DNA of 64,000 nt, from positions 496,001 to 560,000 of the forward strand of contig NHNW01000003.1 of assembly GCA_002786025.1 (NCBI GenBank), written 5' to 3'. Position numbers and translations under genes: made by a program. Every line of letters starts with the position of its first letter. The stretch's first letter is position 1. Under the pieces are notes generated by a model, which was not told the origin of the DNA, searched no databases, and saw only the letters and a list, made by a program, of their open reading frames with translations. Origin of the DNA: Zasmidium citrigriseum. Lineage: Eukaryota > Ascomycota > Dothideomycetes > Mycosphaerellales > Mycosphaerellaceae. Below are positions 33,282 to 42,766 of this stretch, piece after piece.

Positions 33282-34011
33282 ATGAAACTTCACCTCCTCG
33301 CCCTACCACTAACCTGCTCTGCGCTGCCCAGCTCGTTATCAACGAGCTCACGATTGACCGAGATGAACTCACCCGCGCGCTGGGTGCACTACGACCTCAC
33401 CAGGCCTTTTAACAGTTCTCTCTATGTGGAGGAGCGGGGTCTGGAGAAGCGCAGGCAGATTGGGGTGTGCGAGTTCATCCAGACGACCGCCGCTTGTGTG
33501 GTGATTGGCAACGGTGTGAAGGATGCGCTCGTTGCGTGAGTTCCCATGTCTCCTATCTCTCTCCACGTCCAGCTTACTTGGATTGATGTACGATCATACC
33601 CTTCAATGGCTCAACATACGATTCCATCTCGGGGAACAAAACGACAGGCTAACAATTATCAGCGCCTACAACTACATCGGTAATGAGATCTACGACGCCA
33701 TCCACTCCGACTTCGCCTGTGATCCTGTGAAGGGAGCTTACAAGGAGATCGCCTTCCAATACCAAGGCTATGGCGGTGATTGCAGCACTACTGCCCAGAA
33801 AAACACGATCAAGGGGGCCATCGAAAATCATCTGCAAACTGTCGACAACGGCAAGGTTTGCGGCATGGAATGTTTGAAACTGGACCACGGAGGTAGCTGG
33901 AACGGCTATCTACTGTTGGGACCGGTGAAGACTTTCGACGCGAGCATTTACTGTGGGCCGGATTTGGATTACTCTGACTGCTCTTCTGGGGGTGAGAAGG
34001 ACTTTGGGTAG
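33282..34011 (+). CDS. Small secreted cysteine-rich protein (eight cysteines)
   Basis: Two exons, 33282-33535 and 33663-34011, around a 127-bp GTGAGT..CAG intron, encode 200 residues. A short hydrophobic leader (MKLHLLALPLTCSALPSS) is followed by a pro-region ending in EKRR, a Kex2-type site. The mature part has eight cysteines, enough for four disulfides, in the order VCEF, ACVV, ACDP, DCST, VCGM, ECLK, YCGP, DCSS. Its core DHGGSWNGYLLLGP and end SGGEKDFG look like a conserved secreted-protein family, but I cannot name it. Size, leader and cysteines fit an extracellular effector-like or antimicrobial protein (inference). An ORF at 33095-33412 overlaps the first exon in another frame, so the true 5' end deserves transcript evidence. 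Confidence 0.65.
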
Positions 34012-34653
34012 GAGACGAAGGGGAAGTAAAGCGGCAAGTGAGCGGAGGTGGAGGCAGAAGTGACAGCAGCAGTGAAGAGAAGGGGAGCGAGATGTGATGG
34101 GGGAAGTGAGCGAACAGGTGAGGGAGCAAAGGAAAGGCAAGTGAAGTATAACTTCTGTCCGGCTCTAATACAGACATAACTATCCTCACACCACTATCCT
34201 CTCTTTGCTCACCGCAGTCTCACAGATTGCATTCGAGAATAGGCGAGCATCAAAGGACCCACAAACGCCCGAGCCTCATCCCGTCGGCCCATGCAGACGC
34301 GGAGAGTCTATTCCACCGGACCGGGGCTTTACTTCGACCTCACCTCGACCGTTCCTCAACTCGTACGACCACGTGCGGAGTCATCTCTTATAAATCCCAA
34401 TCTGGTTGCCTCCTCGCAATAGCCGATCTGCTGTGTCACCCAAGAAGGCTTGGTGTGAATCCTCCCAGGTCCATTTGATCCGCCTTTCGCATCTACATGT
34501 GGCTCACGCCGAGAGTTGGTTTCTGGGCGAGATGGCTTGGAATGATTGGGAAGAGTATAAGAGACGTCTCAGTTGCTCCTCTCGCCAAATGAAGGAAGAC
34601 GTTGGTTGACGGTTGCAGAGAGCGAGCCCGAATCGTTGAGATCAATCGTCACC
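34012..34653. other. Intergenic region
   Basis: 642 bp of 3' region and promoter for the SDR gene. It is rich in short purine repeats just after 34012. No supported gene. Confidence 0.5.
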
Positions 34654-35670
34654 ATGCAAGCCCTCAAAGTCTTGGGAGGCATCCCACCCCTCCTCTACTC
34701 CCAACTCTTCGTCCAGATTCCCCTTCCAACCTCATCCTTCACCAACCAAACAGTCATAGTCACAGGCTCCAACACCGGTCTCGGAAAAGAAGCCGTCCGA
34801 CACCTCGTTCGTCTGGGAGCCAAGAAAGTCATCATGGGCGTTCGAACGATCTCAAAAGGCGAAGCAGCTGCAGAAAATATCATTAACGACTGTAATGTCC
34901 CGAGCACAACGATCGAGGTCTGGCAACTTGAGATGGGAGATGTGGCCTCTGTCAAGGCGTTTGCGGAGAGAGCGAGGGGGTTGGAGAGGTTGGATGGGGT
35001 TGTTCTAAATGCCGGGGTGCAGTCGATGAGGTGGTCCATGACTGGGACGTGTGAGACGCATATTGCTGTCAATACGTTGAATACGACATTGCTGGCTATG
35101 CTGCTTCTTCCGAAGCTACGACTCAGCGCCAAAGCAACAGGCCAACGAGGCCGTATGACGATCGTCGGCAGCGATCTGATGTACTTCGCCAACCCCAACG
35201 AATTTGAGACATCTGGCTCCATCCTCGATAGACTCAACAACGAAGAGCAATCTCATCCTTGGATGATGCAACGCTACAGCCAGAGCAAGATCCTTCTCTT
35301 CTGGTCTATTCGAGAACTAGCAATTCGCAACCCCCTGAGCGAGGAGTCGAACGTCCTCATCAACGTCGTCACACCTGGTGGGTGCGACAGTGATATCTTC
35401 CGAGACGATGTCAGTCCTATACTGAGAGCCGTTGTGGAGTTCATGATGAAGGTCTTCAATCGTACGACGGAGGTTGGTGCGAGGACGCTGGTGCATGCTA
35501 TCAGTCCTGAGCTGTCGACAGAGGCGCATGGGAGGTTCTTGATGGATGCGAGGATTGCGGCTGATGGGATGAATGTGTATACCGCGCAGGCGCAGAGACT
35601 GGCGAAGAAGTGGAATGGGGAGGTGTTTGAGTGGTTGGAGCGAGAGATTGGGCAAGAGGGTAAGACTTGA
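34654..35670 (+). CDS. Short-chain dehydrogenase/reductase
   Basis: Single exon, 338 residues from the ATG followed by QALKVLGGIPPLL; an upstream open stretch to 34573 has no better start. Classical SDR features: the nucleotide-binding motif TGSNTGLG (T-G-x3-G-x-G) near residue 41, LNAGVQ replacing NNAG, a catalytic Ser region VGSDLMYF, and YSQSK (Y-x3-K). The TGxxxGLG form with a following Arg-rich helix is common in fungal retinol-dehydrogenase-like SDRs that use NADP(H). Substrate unknown. It lies between two loci for secreted proteins; no metabolic partner is adjacent. Confidence 0.88.
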   Translation: MQALKVLGGIPPLLYSQLFVQIPLPTSSFTNQTVIVTGSNTGLGKEAVRHLVRLGAKKVIMGVRTISKGEAAAENIINDCNVPSTTIEVWQLEMGDVASVKAFAERARGLERLDGVVLNAGVQSMRWSMTGTCETHIAVNTLNTTLLAMLLLPKLRLSAKATGQRGRMTIVGSDLMYFANPNEFETSGSILDRLNNEEQSHPWMMQRYSQSKILLFWSIRELAIRNPLSEESNVLINVVTPGGCDSDIFRDDVSPILRAVVEFMMKVFNRTTEVGARTLVHAISPELSTEAHGRFLMDARIAADGMNVYTAQAQRLAKKWNGEVFEWLEREIGQEGKT

Positions 35671-35862
35671 GCCAAACAGGGGTGGGGGAAGAATGCCGAC
35701 TACTACTTCACGATAACAAGATCATCTCGGGCATTGTAACCGTTGTTGAAAGGCCAGTCGCATTCTGCTAGATCCTGGGAAATTTTTTCGAGAACCAGAT
35801 TGGCTCCCCCAAGATCGTCGTCGCAGCCAACCAGGCTATAACATCACCGTTGTTGTCGCCCT

Positions 35863-36425
35863 TCAAGGGACATTACGCGGATCGCAGTCAGCACACTCGG
35901 CTGTGAAAGTCCCGATAGCAGCAATACACGCTAGGTCCGCAACAGGATCTATCATCACCCAGCCGTGAGTCTCTCAATGCCATCCCGTCGTAGGAGAAGA
36001 AGTCCACATACCAAGAGCCCCCTGTCCGGCCGCCGACGCGCAAGCAGCAACACAAGCCGCGCCTGCAGAGATGCACGCTAAAAGGATCCCGTTAGCACAG
36101 TGATGAGTGAATGAGCAATTCGAGGCGTGGAAAAGCTCAACTTACCCAAAACGTTGCAACCCTGGGCTTTTAGGATTGCAATCTTGCATTGTGCGTTTTG
36201 TTGGGTGTTGCCGTTGTTGCACCGGCCTTGGGGCTTCATCTCGCCCCAGTCGATCTGTCTGCGTGCCAGAGTGTCGGGGGTCTCAGAGAGGCCGAGAAGG
36301 TCGAGGAAGGTTGTAGCTGTGTCTTGGGTGGACCGGATGGCGAGACTTGGACAGACTTGTGCGGTGGTGAAGGTGGCTAGGAGGAGCAAATGGATAGTGG
36401 GTACTATACGGGTGCGAGGCTGCAT
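35863..36425 (-). CDS. Tandem small secreted cysteine-rich protein, copy 1
   Basis: Three exons (36425-36146, 36077-36012, 35948-35863) with 68- and 63-bp introns give 143 residues. Layout: signal peptide (MQPRTRIVPTIHLLLLATFTTA), a propeptide with the shared TATTFLDLLGLSETPD stretch, a dibasic processing site at LARRQID, then a cysteine core. Exon 2 (66 nt) encodes CISAGAACVAACASAAGQGAL and exon 3 PVADLACIAAIGTFTAECAD. The core resembles, from memory, the fungal calcium-binding protein (CBP) domain of small secreted proteins. All ten cysteines are shared with the two downstream copies. It is the copy with the most diverged end (CDPRNVP in place of CGPDGL). A TATA-like GATATAAG lies about 90 bp upstream. 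Confidence 0.72.
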
Positions 36426-36890
36426 GTTAGGCTTTGAGATGGGGCGAGAGGGAATGAGAGTGTAGTCGTGAGGAGCAGATGCGAGTTCAGTATGGATGCC
36501 GAATTGGACTCTTATATCTCCAGATGAGCGTATGTTTACTGCGGCAGCCCAGCATTGAATGCTCTGTTGATGTTTCGGCAAGTACGAGATACCATGCTAC
36601 TTACGTTGAAAGAAAGGCCATTGCAATGGTATGATCACTTCTCACCGAATGCGAAGTCGTGATGTTCGAATGCGAGACCGCGATTCCATGTGAAGTTCTT
36701 GAAACAAAAGAAGATGCGCTGCCCTCTTTTAGTATCGAGTTTCAAGTGTCGAGCGGTAGTCCAGGCCGTGCACAAGGCCTATGGCTGTAAGCCGTCGTAG
36801 GTAGCATACGTCGAGCGTTTCGAATAAGGCGGATTATAGATACCATAGATCTTCCCTCCTAATCATGTGCTTGATGTCGCTCGGCGGCTA
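36426..36890. promoter_or_regulatory. Spacer between secreted-protein copies 1 and 2
   Basis: 465 bp with the copy 1 promoter: a TATA-like box at 36511-36520 on the minus strand. A GTCGAGCGG near 36740 is matched in the spacers upstream of copies 2 and, more weakly, 3. No ORF. Confidence 0.35.
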
Positions 36891-37455
36891 CTACAACCCA
36901 TCAGGCCCACAATCCGCGCACGCCGCCGTGAAACTGCCAATGGCAGCAAGACACGCCAGATCGGCAATAGGATCTGGCAAGGTATGATCGTTAGTCGAAC
37001 TCACGATCTCTCCACGAGAGTCCACTTACCCAGAGCCCCTTGTCCAGCCGCCGACGCACAAGTTGCGAGACACGCCGCCCCGGCAGAGACACACGCTTGA
37101 AGTAGTTAGCTAAACAAAGGTCTTGAACCACAGTGATCGCGCCAAGGCTAAACGTACCAAGCACATTACATCCCCGTGCCGTCAGAATGTTGATCTTGCA
37201 CTGGGCGACTGTGTAGCTGTCGCCGGATTGACAGACGGGGCCTCTAGGCTTTGATTCAATGAATGGGTCCCAGTCGTCCATTTGTCTCGCTTCGAGTAAG
37301 TCTGGTGTCTCGGAGAGGTTCAGCAGGCTGAGAAATGTCGTTGCTGAGGCTTCGGGGGAGCGGACAGCGAGGTCTCGTTTGCAGACTTGGGCCGTGGTGA
37401 AGCTAGCCAGGAGCAGGACCCAAATGGCGGATGCTGGGCGGGTTGGTGGGTGCAT
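36891..37455 (-). CDS. Tandem small secreted cysteine-rich protein, copy 2
   Basis: Three exons (37455-37158, 37095-37030, 36973-36891) with 62- and 56-bp introns encode 148 residues. Signal peptide MHPPTRPASAIWVLLLASFTTA, propeptide with ATTFLSLLNLSETPDLL, possible processing at EARQMDDW, then the core. Exon 2 is again 66 nt (CVSAGAACLATCASAAGQGAL) and exon 3 encodes PIADLACLAAIGSFTAACAD and ends CGPDGL. Both introns fall in the same phase and place as in the other copies, so the three genes arose by duplication of a spliced genomic unit, not by retroposition. Function unknown; a secreted, disulfide-rich, possibly host-interacting protein is the best guess. Confidence 0.75.
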
Positions 37456-38193
37456 GTTGTGCTGTACGGTGAAGTGAGCGCGAGACGATAAGCGGAAAGG
37501 TCGAAGGAGGTGAAAGAAGATGGCGAATTGGTCCTTCTCTTGGTATCGCGAACAAATGCGCTCTTAAATCCTCATCATATCATAGACACTCTGGTGCTGC
37601 CCTACATTGCATTTGGATTCTCTGGTGTGTTTCGAAAAGGACAATGGCCCATGCATACCATAGTCTCCCGACTACCAGCAGAGGCCTTCCATTGTCGAGC
37701 GGCCAGTGGTGTGTTGCGCCAACTTCTCTCCATGTTCGAGGACGAAACCGGGATACTATGCCAAGCTGTCAAAGATACGAAGGTCTGAGACTCTTTTTTG
37801 GCTTCGTATCCAGTTTCAAGTATATAGTGGTAATTCAGGTTGGCCACGAACCTTATGGCTCGGAAGCTACCACAGGCAGTATGCAGGCCGACGTCGAGCA
37901 TTTCGGAAGACGGCGGATGACAAATTCCATGGAGGTTCCAAGTGAATATAAAGCCATACCTGGCATATATGTCGAGAGCAGAAGTTCTGGTGTAGGTAAT
38001 TATTTTCGCGTTCGGAGAGGGAGCATGACTTGCTGAGGAAGGATTGAGCCACAATGGTAATCAGGAACTCCCAGCCTGCGAATGGCATGTGTTGAACTGC
38101 CAGAAATCTTCTCCTCCATACGATGAGCTGCTTGGTGTTGGTGTCCAAGACTCTCCCGCCAACGGTCCCAGAAGCATATGAGATGAATGTCTA
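37456..38193. promoter_or_regulatory. Spacer between secreted-protein copies 2 and 3
   Basis: 738 bp. Holds the copy 2 promoter, with an AT-rich TTTAAGAG near 37560-37567 at the TATA position, and a block at about 37697-37790 (GAGCGGCCA.. to GCTGTCAAAGATACGA..) that recurs upstream of copy 3. Open frames across it have no motifs. Confidence 0.4.
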
Positions 38194-38759
38194 TTACAAT
38201 CCATCCGGGCCGCAATCCTGACACTCAGCCGTAAAAGTCCCAATAGACGCGATACACGTGAGATCGGCAAAGGGGTCTAGCAGAGCACTCGTGTTAGCTG
38301 TACAACAAGTCCAGCCCATATGGCACAGAAGGTTGATGTGCTTGACTTACTAGCCCAGACCTCAGCAGCCGCCGCTGAGCATGCTGCAATGCAAGCCGCG
38401 CCGGCAGAGATACATGCTTCCGTCTTGTTAGCGCTGCGCTGCCAGCTTAGGCGTTGCTACTTACCGGCCACATTGCACCCGCGTTTTCTCAGTCGATCAA
38501 TTTTGCACCACGCGACCGCAAGGTTGTCGCCTTGACAGACTTGGCCTCTCGGCATCGATGTACGCCATGGGTCGTCCATCTGTCTTGCCACAAGAGAGTC
38601 TGGTGGATCGGGTTGGAGTAAGCCGACGAAGGTTGCCATGGAGTCTTCCGTGGAGCGGACGGTGAGGCCACGTGGGCAAATTGGTCTTTGTGCGGTGGCG
38701 AGAGTGGCTAGGAGAAAGATGATGATGATGACAGGCGCCGTGCGGGTCGGGGGCTGCAT
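38194..38759 (-). CDS. Tandem small secreted cysteine-rich protein, copy 3
   Basis: Three exons (38759-38465, 38416-38351, 38276-38194) with 48- and 74-bp introns encode 147 residues. Signal peptide MQPPTRTAPVIIIIFLLATLATA, a propeptide with ATFVGLLQPDPPDSL, processing site VARQMDDPW, then the core. Exon 2 is 66 nt (CISAGAACIAACSAAAAEVWA), with a changed end compared with the other copies, and exon 3 encodes PFADLTCIASIGTFTAECQD ending CGPDGL. All ten cysteine positions are kept. It has a TATATAAG at 38848-38855 (minus strand), about 90 bp upstream of the ATG. Copies 1 and 3 are alike in some core positions, copies 2 and 3 in the C-terminus, so the duplication order is unclear. Confidence 0.75.
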
Positions 38760-39224
38760 GTTGGGCTTCGAGGAGAAGTAAGTGGAGGGAAATTGATATG
38801 ATGGATAGCGAGTCTGTCCTCCTCTTCATATCGAGTCCGAATGGATTCTTATATATCCAGACCATACACTCTCTGCCAAGGCGGTTCATCGCAGTCGTTA
38901 TGGACGTCTCGAGGAAGGCACTGGATCATGAGTAGGACCAGTCTCCAGACTCGGAATGATGTCGCCGTATGGAGCGGCCATCTCCATGCTATGTCGTGTT
39001 CTTGACGAATACCAAGCGCAATACAGAGCCACGCTGTCAAAGATACGATGTGACGAGACATCTCCTTAGTTCCATGCCATGTTTCAGATGTCGCGAATGC
39101 CTGCGTATAATGGTCTCCATGGTATGGTCGAGTGATTGCGCAGGACAAGAATGTGTAGCTGTCGTTAGCAGAAGGCATGATGCCCAGAGATGGCGCCGCG
39201 CATCGACGAATCCGTGACGATAGA
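38760..39224. promoter_or_regulatory. Upstream region of secreted-protein copy 3
   Basis: 465 bp up to the end of the second PhyH gene. Includes the TATA box at 38848-38855 and the block at about 38978-39055 related to 37697-37790. No gene. Confidence 0.4.
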
Positions 39225-40121
39225 CTAGGGATCCTGCTGTGAGAATCCAACATCTTCACCCGTGCCCATCAAAATGAGTCTCTCCTTCATTGCTTCAGCC
39301 CTTCGTGCCATGTTTGGGCATTGGTGACTGGTGAAGTCGCACTTGGCAGCCCACTTTCCTATGCCATGCTGGAGTATATTTCGCGCTCCAGCAAAATCAC
39401 TCCCTACCAAGCCCATAGTGCCGTGAAGTGTCATGCGTTCGTTCTTACTATCATAGACTCCACGATGCAGGATGTTGTTGTTGTAGAAGACGATGTCGCC
39501 GGGGTTCATCTTGACGGCTATCTGGCCTGGCATATCGTCCTCGTAGGGATCTGCACTACGCTCTATGTCGGTTCTCGCACGCTTGTGAGAGCCAGGGACT
39601 ACCACGAGAGAACTGTCCTCGTAAAGTGCCAGGTTCCATTGAGCATGCACCATAGGCTCTTGAAGGCGTTGCAACTCTTCTTCAGCCGAGACATCCGGGC
39701 CTATGTCGTCTCTGTGCCAGCGGAGTGCAAAGTCACGGTCCGGACGGACAAGCATGTTATACAGCTCCATGACCAGATCGTCTTCGGTACAGTCCAAAAG
39801 CGCCGTGACTGCGTTGATCATGGTATCGCCGAAGTAGGAGCTGGCGAAGACCTCTCTGTCTTGCTGCGGCATGTCGGGGTGGAGGAGATGCTGCACTCCC
39901 CATATGCCTCGACTGACATCGTCATTCCACGGTGGAAACTGCTTGGGAAGAGAGCGAAAGTATGGCCATTGCCCAGAGCGAGTTCTTTCTACAGCACGCT
40001 TGGATGCCGCCCGGAATGCATTCACTTCATCCTCAGAAAAGGCGGCGGGAATCCTGACGAAACCATCGCGAGCCAGTGATTCTCTCAAGACTTGAGGCGA
40101 CATGTGTTCGGTTGACGACAT
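39225..40121 (-). CDS. PhyH-family dioxygenase, second locus
   Basis: Single exon, 298 residues. It belongs to the Fe(II)/2-oxoglutarate PhyH family: the iron-binding H-x-D is in LRWHRDDIGP, the distal His is in NILHRGVYDS, and a downstream Arg (ERMTLHGTMG) would hold 2-oxoglutarate. The N-terminus shows the family opening LARDGFVRIPAAFSEDEV. It is unlike the PhyH protein at 3161-4296 in exon structure and sequence, so the two are separate branches. It lies upstream of the secreted-protein array on the same strand, but nothing ties its function to it. Substrate unknown. An internal in-frame Met (MSPQ..) is an alternative start. Confidence 0.85.
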   Translation of the reverse strand: MSSTEHMSPQVLRESLARDGFVRIPAAFSEDEVNAFRAASKRAVERTRSGQWPYFRSLPKQFPPWNDDVSRGIWGVQHLLHPDMPQQDREVFASSYFGDTMINAVTALLDCTEDDLVMELYNMLVRPDRDFALRWHRDDIGPDVSAEEELQRLQEPMVHAQWNLALYEDSSLVVVPGSHKRARTDIERSADPYEDDMPGQIAVKMNPGDIVFYNNNILHRGVYDSKNERMTLHGTMGLVGSDFAGARNILQHGIGKWAAKCDFTSHQCPNMARRAEAMKERLILMGTGEDVGFSQQDP

Positions 40122-40493
40122 ATGTCAGCGTGCCTTTTTGGTGGATGAGTGAAGGTGAACAAAGGACCTCATCACAGGCTTTGTGACGCGCCGCATGATG
40201 CACGTGCACAGCCATCGGCGCCGTCCACGACTCCACGCCTCACTTGCGACGCAGTCTTCAGTTCCACACCAACACACGGCACTGTCGCGGCACTCGACCT
40301 CCTGTCTCTCTCTCTTCACCTCTCCAACACTCCAAATGTCCTTCGTCGGCCCAACCACCGCCAGCCATATATCACAGCGACATCCGTGGGAGCGATACCC
40401 AACCACCTGAATACCGACCTCCGACGACGAATCACCACACCTTGAATCCACTTACTTCCTTTCCACTTCACAACACAGGCCCAGTCGCCCATT
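40122..40493. promoter_or_regulatory. Divergent promoter between PhyH-2 and the PNRC-like gene
   Basis: 372 bp between divergent start codons. An E-box CACGTG is at 40201-40206. The half near 40494 is C/T- and C/A-rich, as expected of a leader. Confidence 0.4.
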
Positions 40494-41948
40494 ATGGCGG
40501 ACTACATCAGCGACTCGCCGAACCAAAGCGCGCCGGCCGGCAGCCAGCGCACACCTTCCGCCGCTCACAACAAGCGCAACAACCGGAATCGCAAGAACAA
40601 CCACCAACTCGACGGGTCCGTGTCTGAAGGCGCAGTCGCGAACCCAGCATCTCCGCGATCAAAGAAGGCGCAGGCGCAGGCCCACAAGCAGAGACAAAGC
40701 GTAGCAGGCGCCCGAGCGGTGCCCATCCAACAGAACGGCAACATGGCCAAAGCGAACGGGCAGAAGCCCCGGCCAGTATCTATGGGCGGAGAGCATTTAC
40801 TGGCGACTCCAGCGAAAGAGCAGGCATATGCAGCGAGTGCTTTCCAGTCATCCCCGGCACCTTCTTCACTTCCTATGCCCAAATTTCTTTCGAAATCCGT
40901 ACCGAGGGCATCGGCACCGTCGTCTCTACAAGAGCTGGCAGCTGCGGGTTCTACACAGCATGGGAACACCTCGTCACCTGAGTCTGACAACATTTCGCCT
41001 GCCCCGCCTTCACGTGAGGCGCAACAGTCGCCTTTGGACCTCTTCTTCAAGGCGGACAGGGCTGAGAAGGACAGACTGAGAAATGGCAGCGCAGCTATGT
41101 CTCCAGAGTACGGCGCTCGAGCTCCTCCGCCATCCGTGGGGCGTGGGAATCCGTTCCAAAATCCGGGAAAGAGCATGTTCATGCAGGAGCTGGATGGCGA
41201 CGAGACTGAGCTACCCAGTCCACGAACAATACCGCCGAACAACCGGCCCGTCACGAACCGACAACACTCCTCTCCCGCAGTGCCTGCTCGACTTGTTCCG
41301 AGTGATCAAGAGCGTCAGGCGCATACCAAGGCCCTGAAGGACCAGCTTTTCAACATCGCGGCCACTCCACCACGTGACCACTCGCGCGGAAGCTCTGGCT
41401 CGCAGACGCCTGAGGGCATCTTTGGCTCTCCATCGCCCTTCCAACGACCGGCATCAGGCTCCACGACTCCCCAGGCATCGTCCGATCAGCAGCAGAATCA
41501 GTACTCTCTCCACTACAACAACCGCATGAACCTATCACCTCTATTCCAGAAAGCTCGAGCAGATACACCGCCTCGGCAGTCTGGTTTGCGACAAGAAGTT
41601 CCGAGCGATATGGTATCCAACGCCGATAGTGCCGTCGAGATGCAAGCTCATCCACCTCATCAAGCTTCTGTCGATCATCAAACCTTTGCACGCTCTTACT
41701 TGAAGGAGCAAATCCGTACTTCTGGGCCCGCCGAAATGCCACAGCTTCCTTGGAGCTCTGGCCCGGCCCCTGTTCATAATCCAGGCAACTTCTCAGGACC
41801 TGGACCTGTTCCTATTCCCGTTCAACCAGTTCACGCGCAGCATGGAGTTCCGTCTTCTACGACACCGCGATCCAGTGGATCGAAAGATATCAAGGGCATG
41901 GAGGACGATTTACGAAAGATGCTAAAGATCAATAATGTTTTGGGTTAA
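40494..41948 (+). CDS. PNRC/Edc1-like mRNA decapping activator
   Basis: Single exon, 484 residues, mostly disordered, rich in Ser, Pro, Gln and Ala. The key features are SSLPMPKFLSKSV, containing an LPxPxF-type motif at residues 126-131, and QSPLDLFFKADRAEKDRLR near 177-195. Together they match the fungal PNRC (proline-rich nuclear receptor coactivator) family; in yeast Edc1/Edc2 and human PNRC2 the proline motif binds the Dcp1 EVH1 domain and stimulates decapping. The basic N-terminus (NKRNNRNRKNNHQ) could bind RNA. A short conserved C-terminal helix (GMEDDLRKMLKINNVLG) ends the protein. Function is by family, not shown here. Confidence 0.75.
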   Translation: MADYISDSPNQSAPAGSQRTPSAAHNKRNNRNRKNNHQLDGSVSEGAVANPASPRSKKAQAQAHKQRQSVAGARAVPIQQNGNMAKANGQKPRPVSMGGEHLLATPAKEQAYAASAFQSSPAPSSLPMPKFLSKSVPRASAPSSLQELAAAGSTQHGNTSSPESDNISPAPPSREAQQSPLDLFFKADRAEKDRLRNGSAAMSPEYGARAPPPSVGRGNPFQNPGKSMFMQELDGDETELPSPRTIPPNNRPVTNRQHSSPAVPARLVPSDQERQAHTKALKDQLFNIAATPPRDHSRGSSGSQTPEGIFGSPSPFQRPASGSTTPQASSDQQQNQYSLHYNNRMNLSPLFQKARADTPPRQSGLRQEVPSDMVSNADSAVEMQAHPPHQASVDHQTFARSYLKEQIRTSGPAEMPQLPWSSGPAPVHNPGNFSGPGPVPIPVQPVHAQHGVPSSTTPRSSGSKDIKGMEDDLRKMLKINNVLG

Positions 41949-42766
41949 TATGAGCATTGGAGTGGTGCATATCTGGGATGGCACCGGCATTGTGAACACT
42001 TTCTAGCGAGGCGCTTGGGGTGTTGTGATGTGGGTGTTCAGTCACGAGCAGGTCTCTTGTTACCTGCTGGTCATGATCTGGGATTTATGTGCTGCTGGAT
42101 GCAGTCGGAGGAAATAGGTATCTAGGGTCCTGGATGGACATCAGGACGCTCGCTATGGGTCTCATTTGTTGTAGGAAGGCCACACTCGAGTTGGGGAAGA
42201 AGAAGATTAAGGACCTTTAACGCGCGGTGAAGCAGCTCCCCAGGTTTGCAAAGGTCTTGCAAGCAGAGGAGTACCCCGAGTGGAGGAGTTCTACCTGGAT
42301 TACGAGTCTGGCAAGAAGAAGATTAAGGACCTTCAGCGCGCCGTGAAGCAACTCTGCGTGCCGTAGGTAGACAGAAGACCAACTCTCGTCACTCCCTGCA
42401 TCAAGCAATTCCCAGCTTTCTCGAGACCGATTGAGAGCGCAACAAGGCATCTCATAGCTTAGAGTCGCGTGGTCCTGTGGAGAGAGCCAATCTTCCAGTT
42501 TGAGCGGCAAAAGGAGGGTACAATGTCCTCCAACTTTACATGTGAAGACGGCTTCTTGGCATTTGGAGCTTTGACTCTCGGGAGGGGCCGGCTAGCGGCG
42601 GCGTTAGCGCGAAGACGGACCCGCAAACGACACTTCACTTCACATGCTCTTCCTCTATGTTTTCCAGCCTTCATCCTCAACTTTGCCTCTGCACACCACG
42701 GGCCCGCGCGCAGGCCATCTCTACAGTATCGGAGGCTTGAGATGATCATCTCGCAGGACAAGCGCG
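41949..42766. other. Intergenic region with a short direct repeat
   Basis: 818 bp. It contains an imperfect direct repeat of about 45 bp (near 42198 and 42311) in an open but start-less frame reading EEFYLDYESGKKKIKDLQRA and stopping at about 42366. No complete gene was found. Confidence 0.45.
42198..42355 (+). repeat. Imperfect direct repeat, 113-bp period
   Basis: AAGAAGAAGATTAAGGACCT followed by T(T/C)A(A/G)CGCGC(G/C)GTGAAGCA occurs near 42198 and near 42311. In the second copy it encodes KKKIKDLQRAVKQL; in the first the same frame has a stop after KDL. Confidence 0.55.

Noticed and set aside
40565..41254. 229-codon minus-strand ORF
   Set aside because: Antisense of the Ser/Pro/Gln-rich PNRC-like gene; low-complexity codons are open in many frames.
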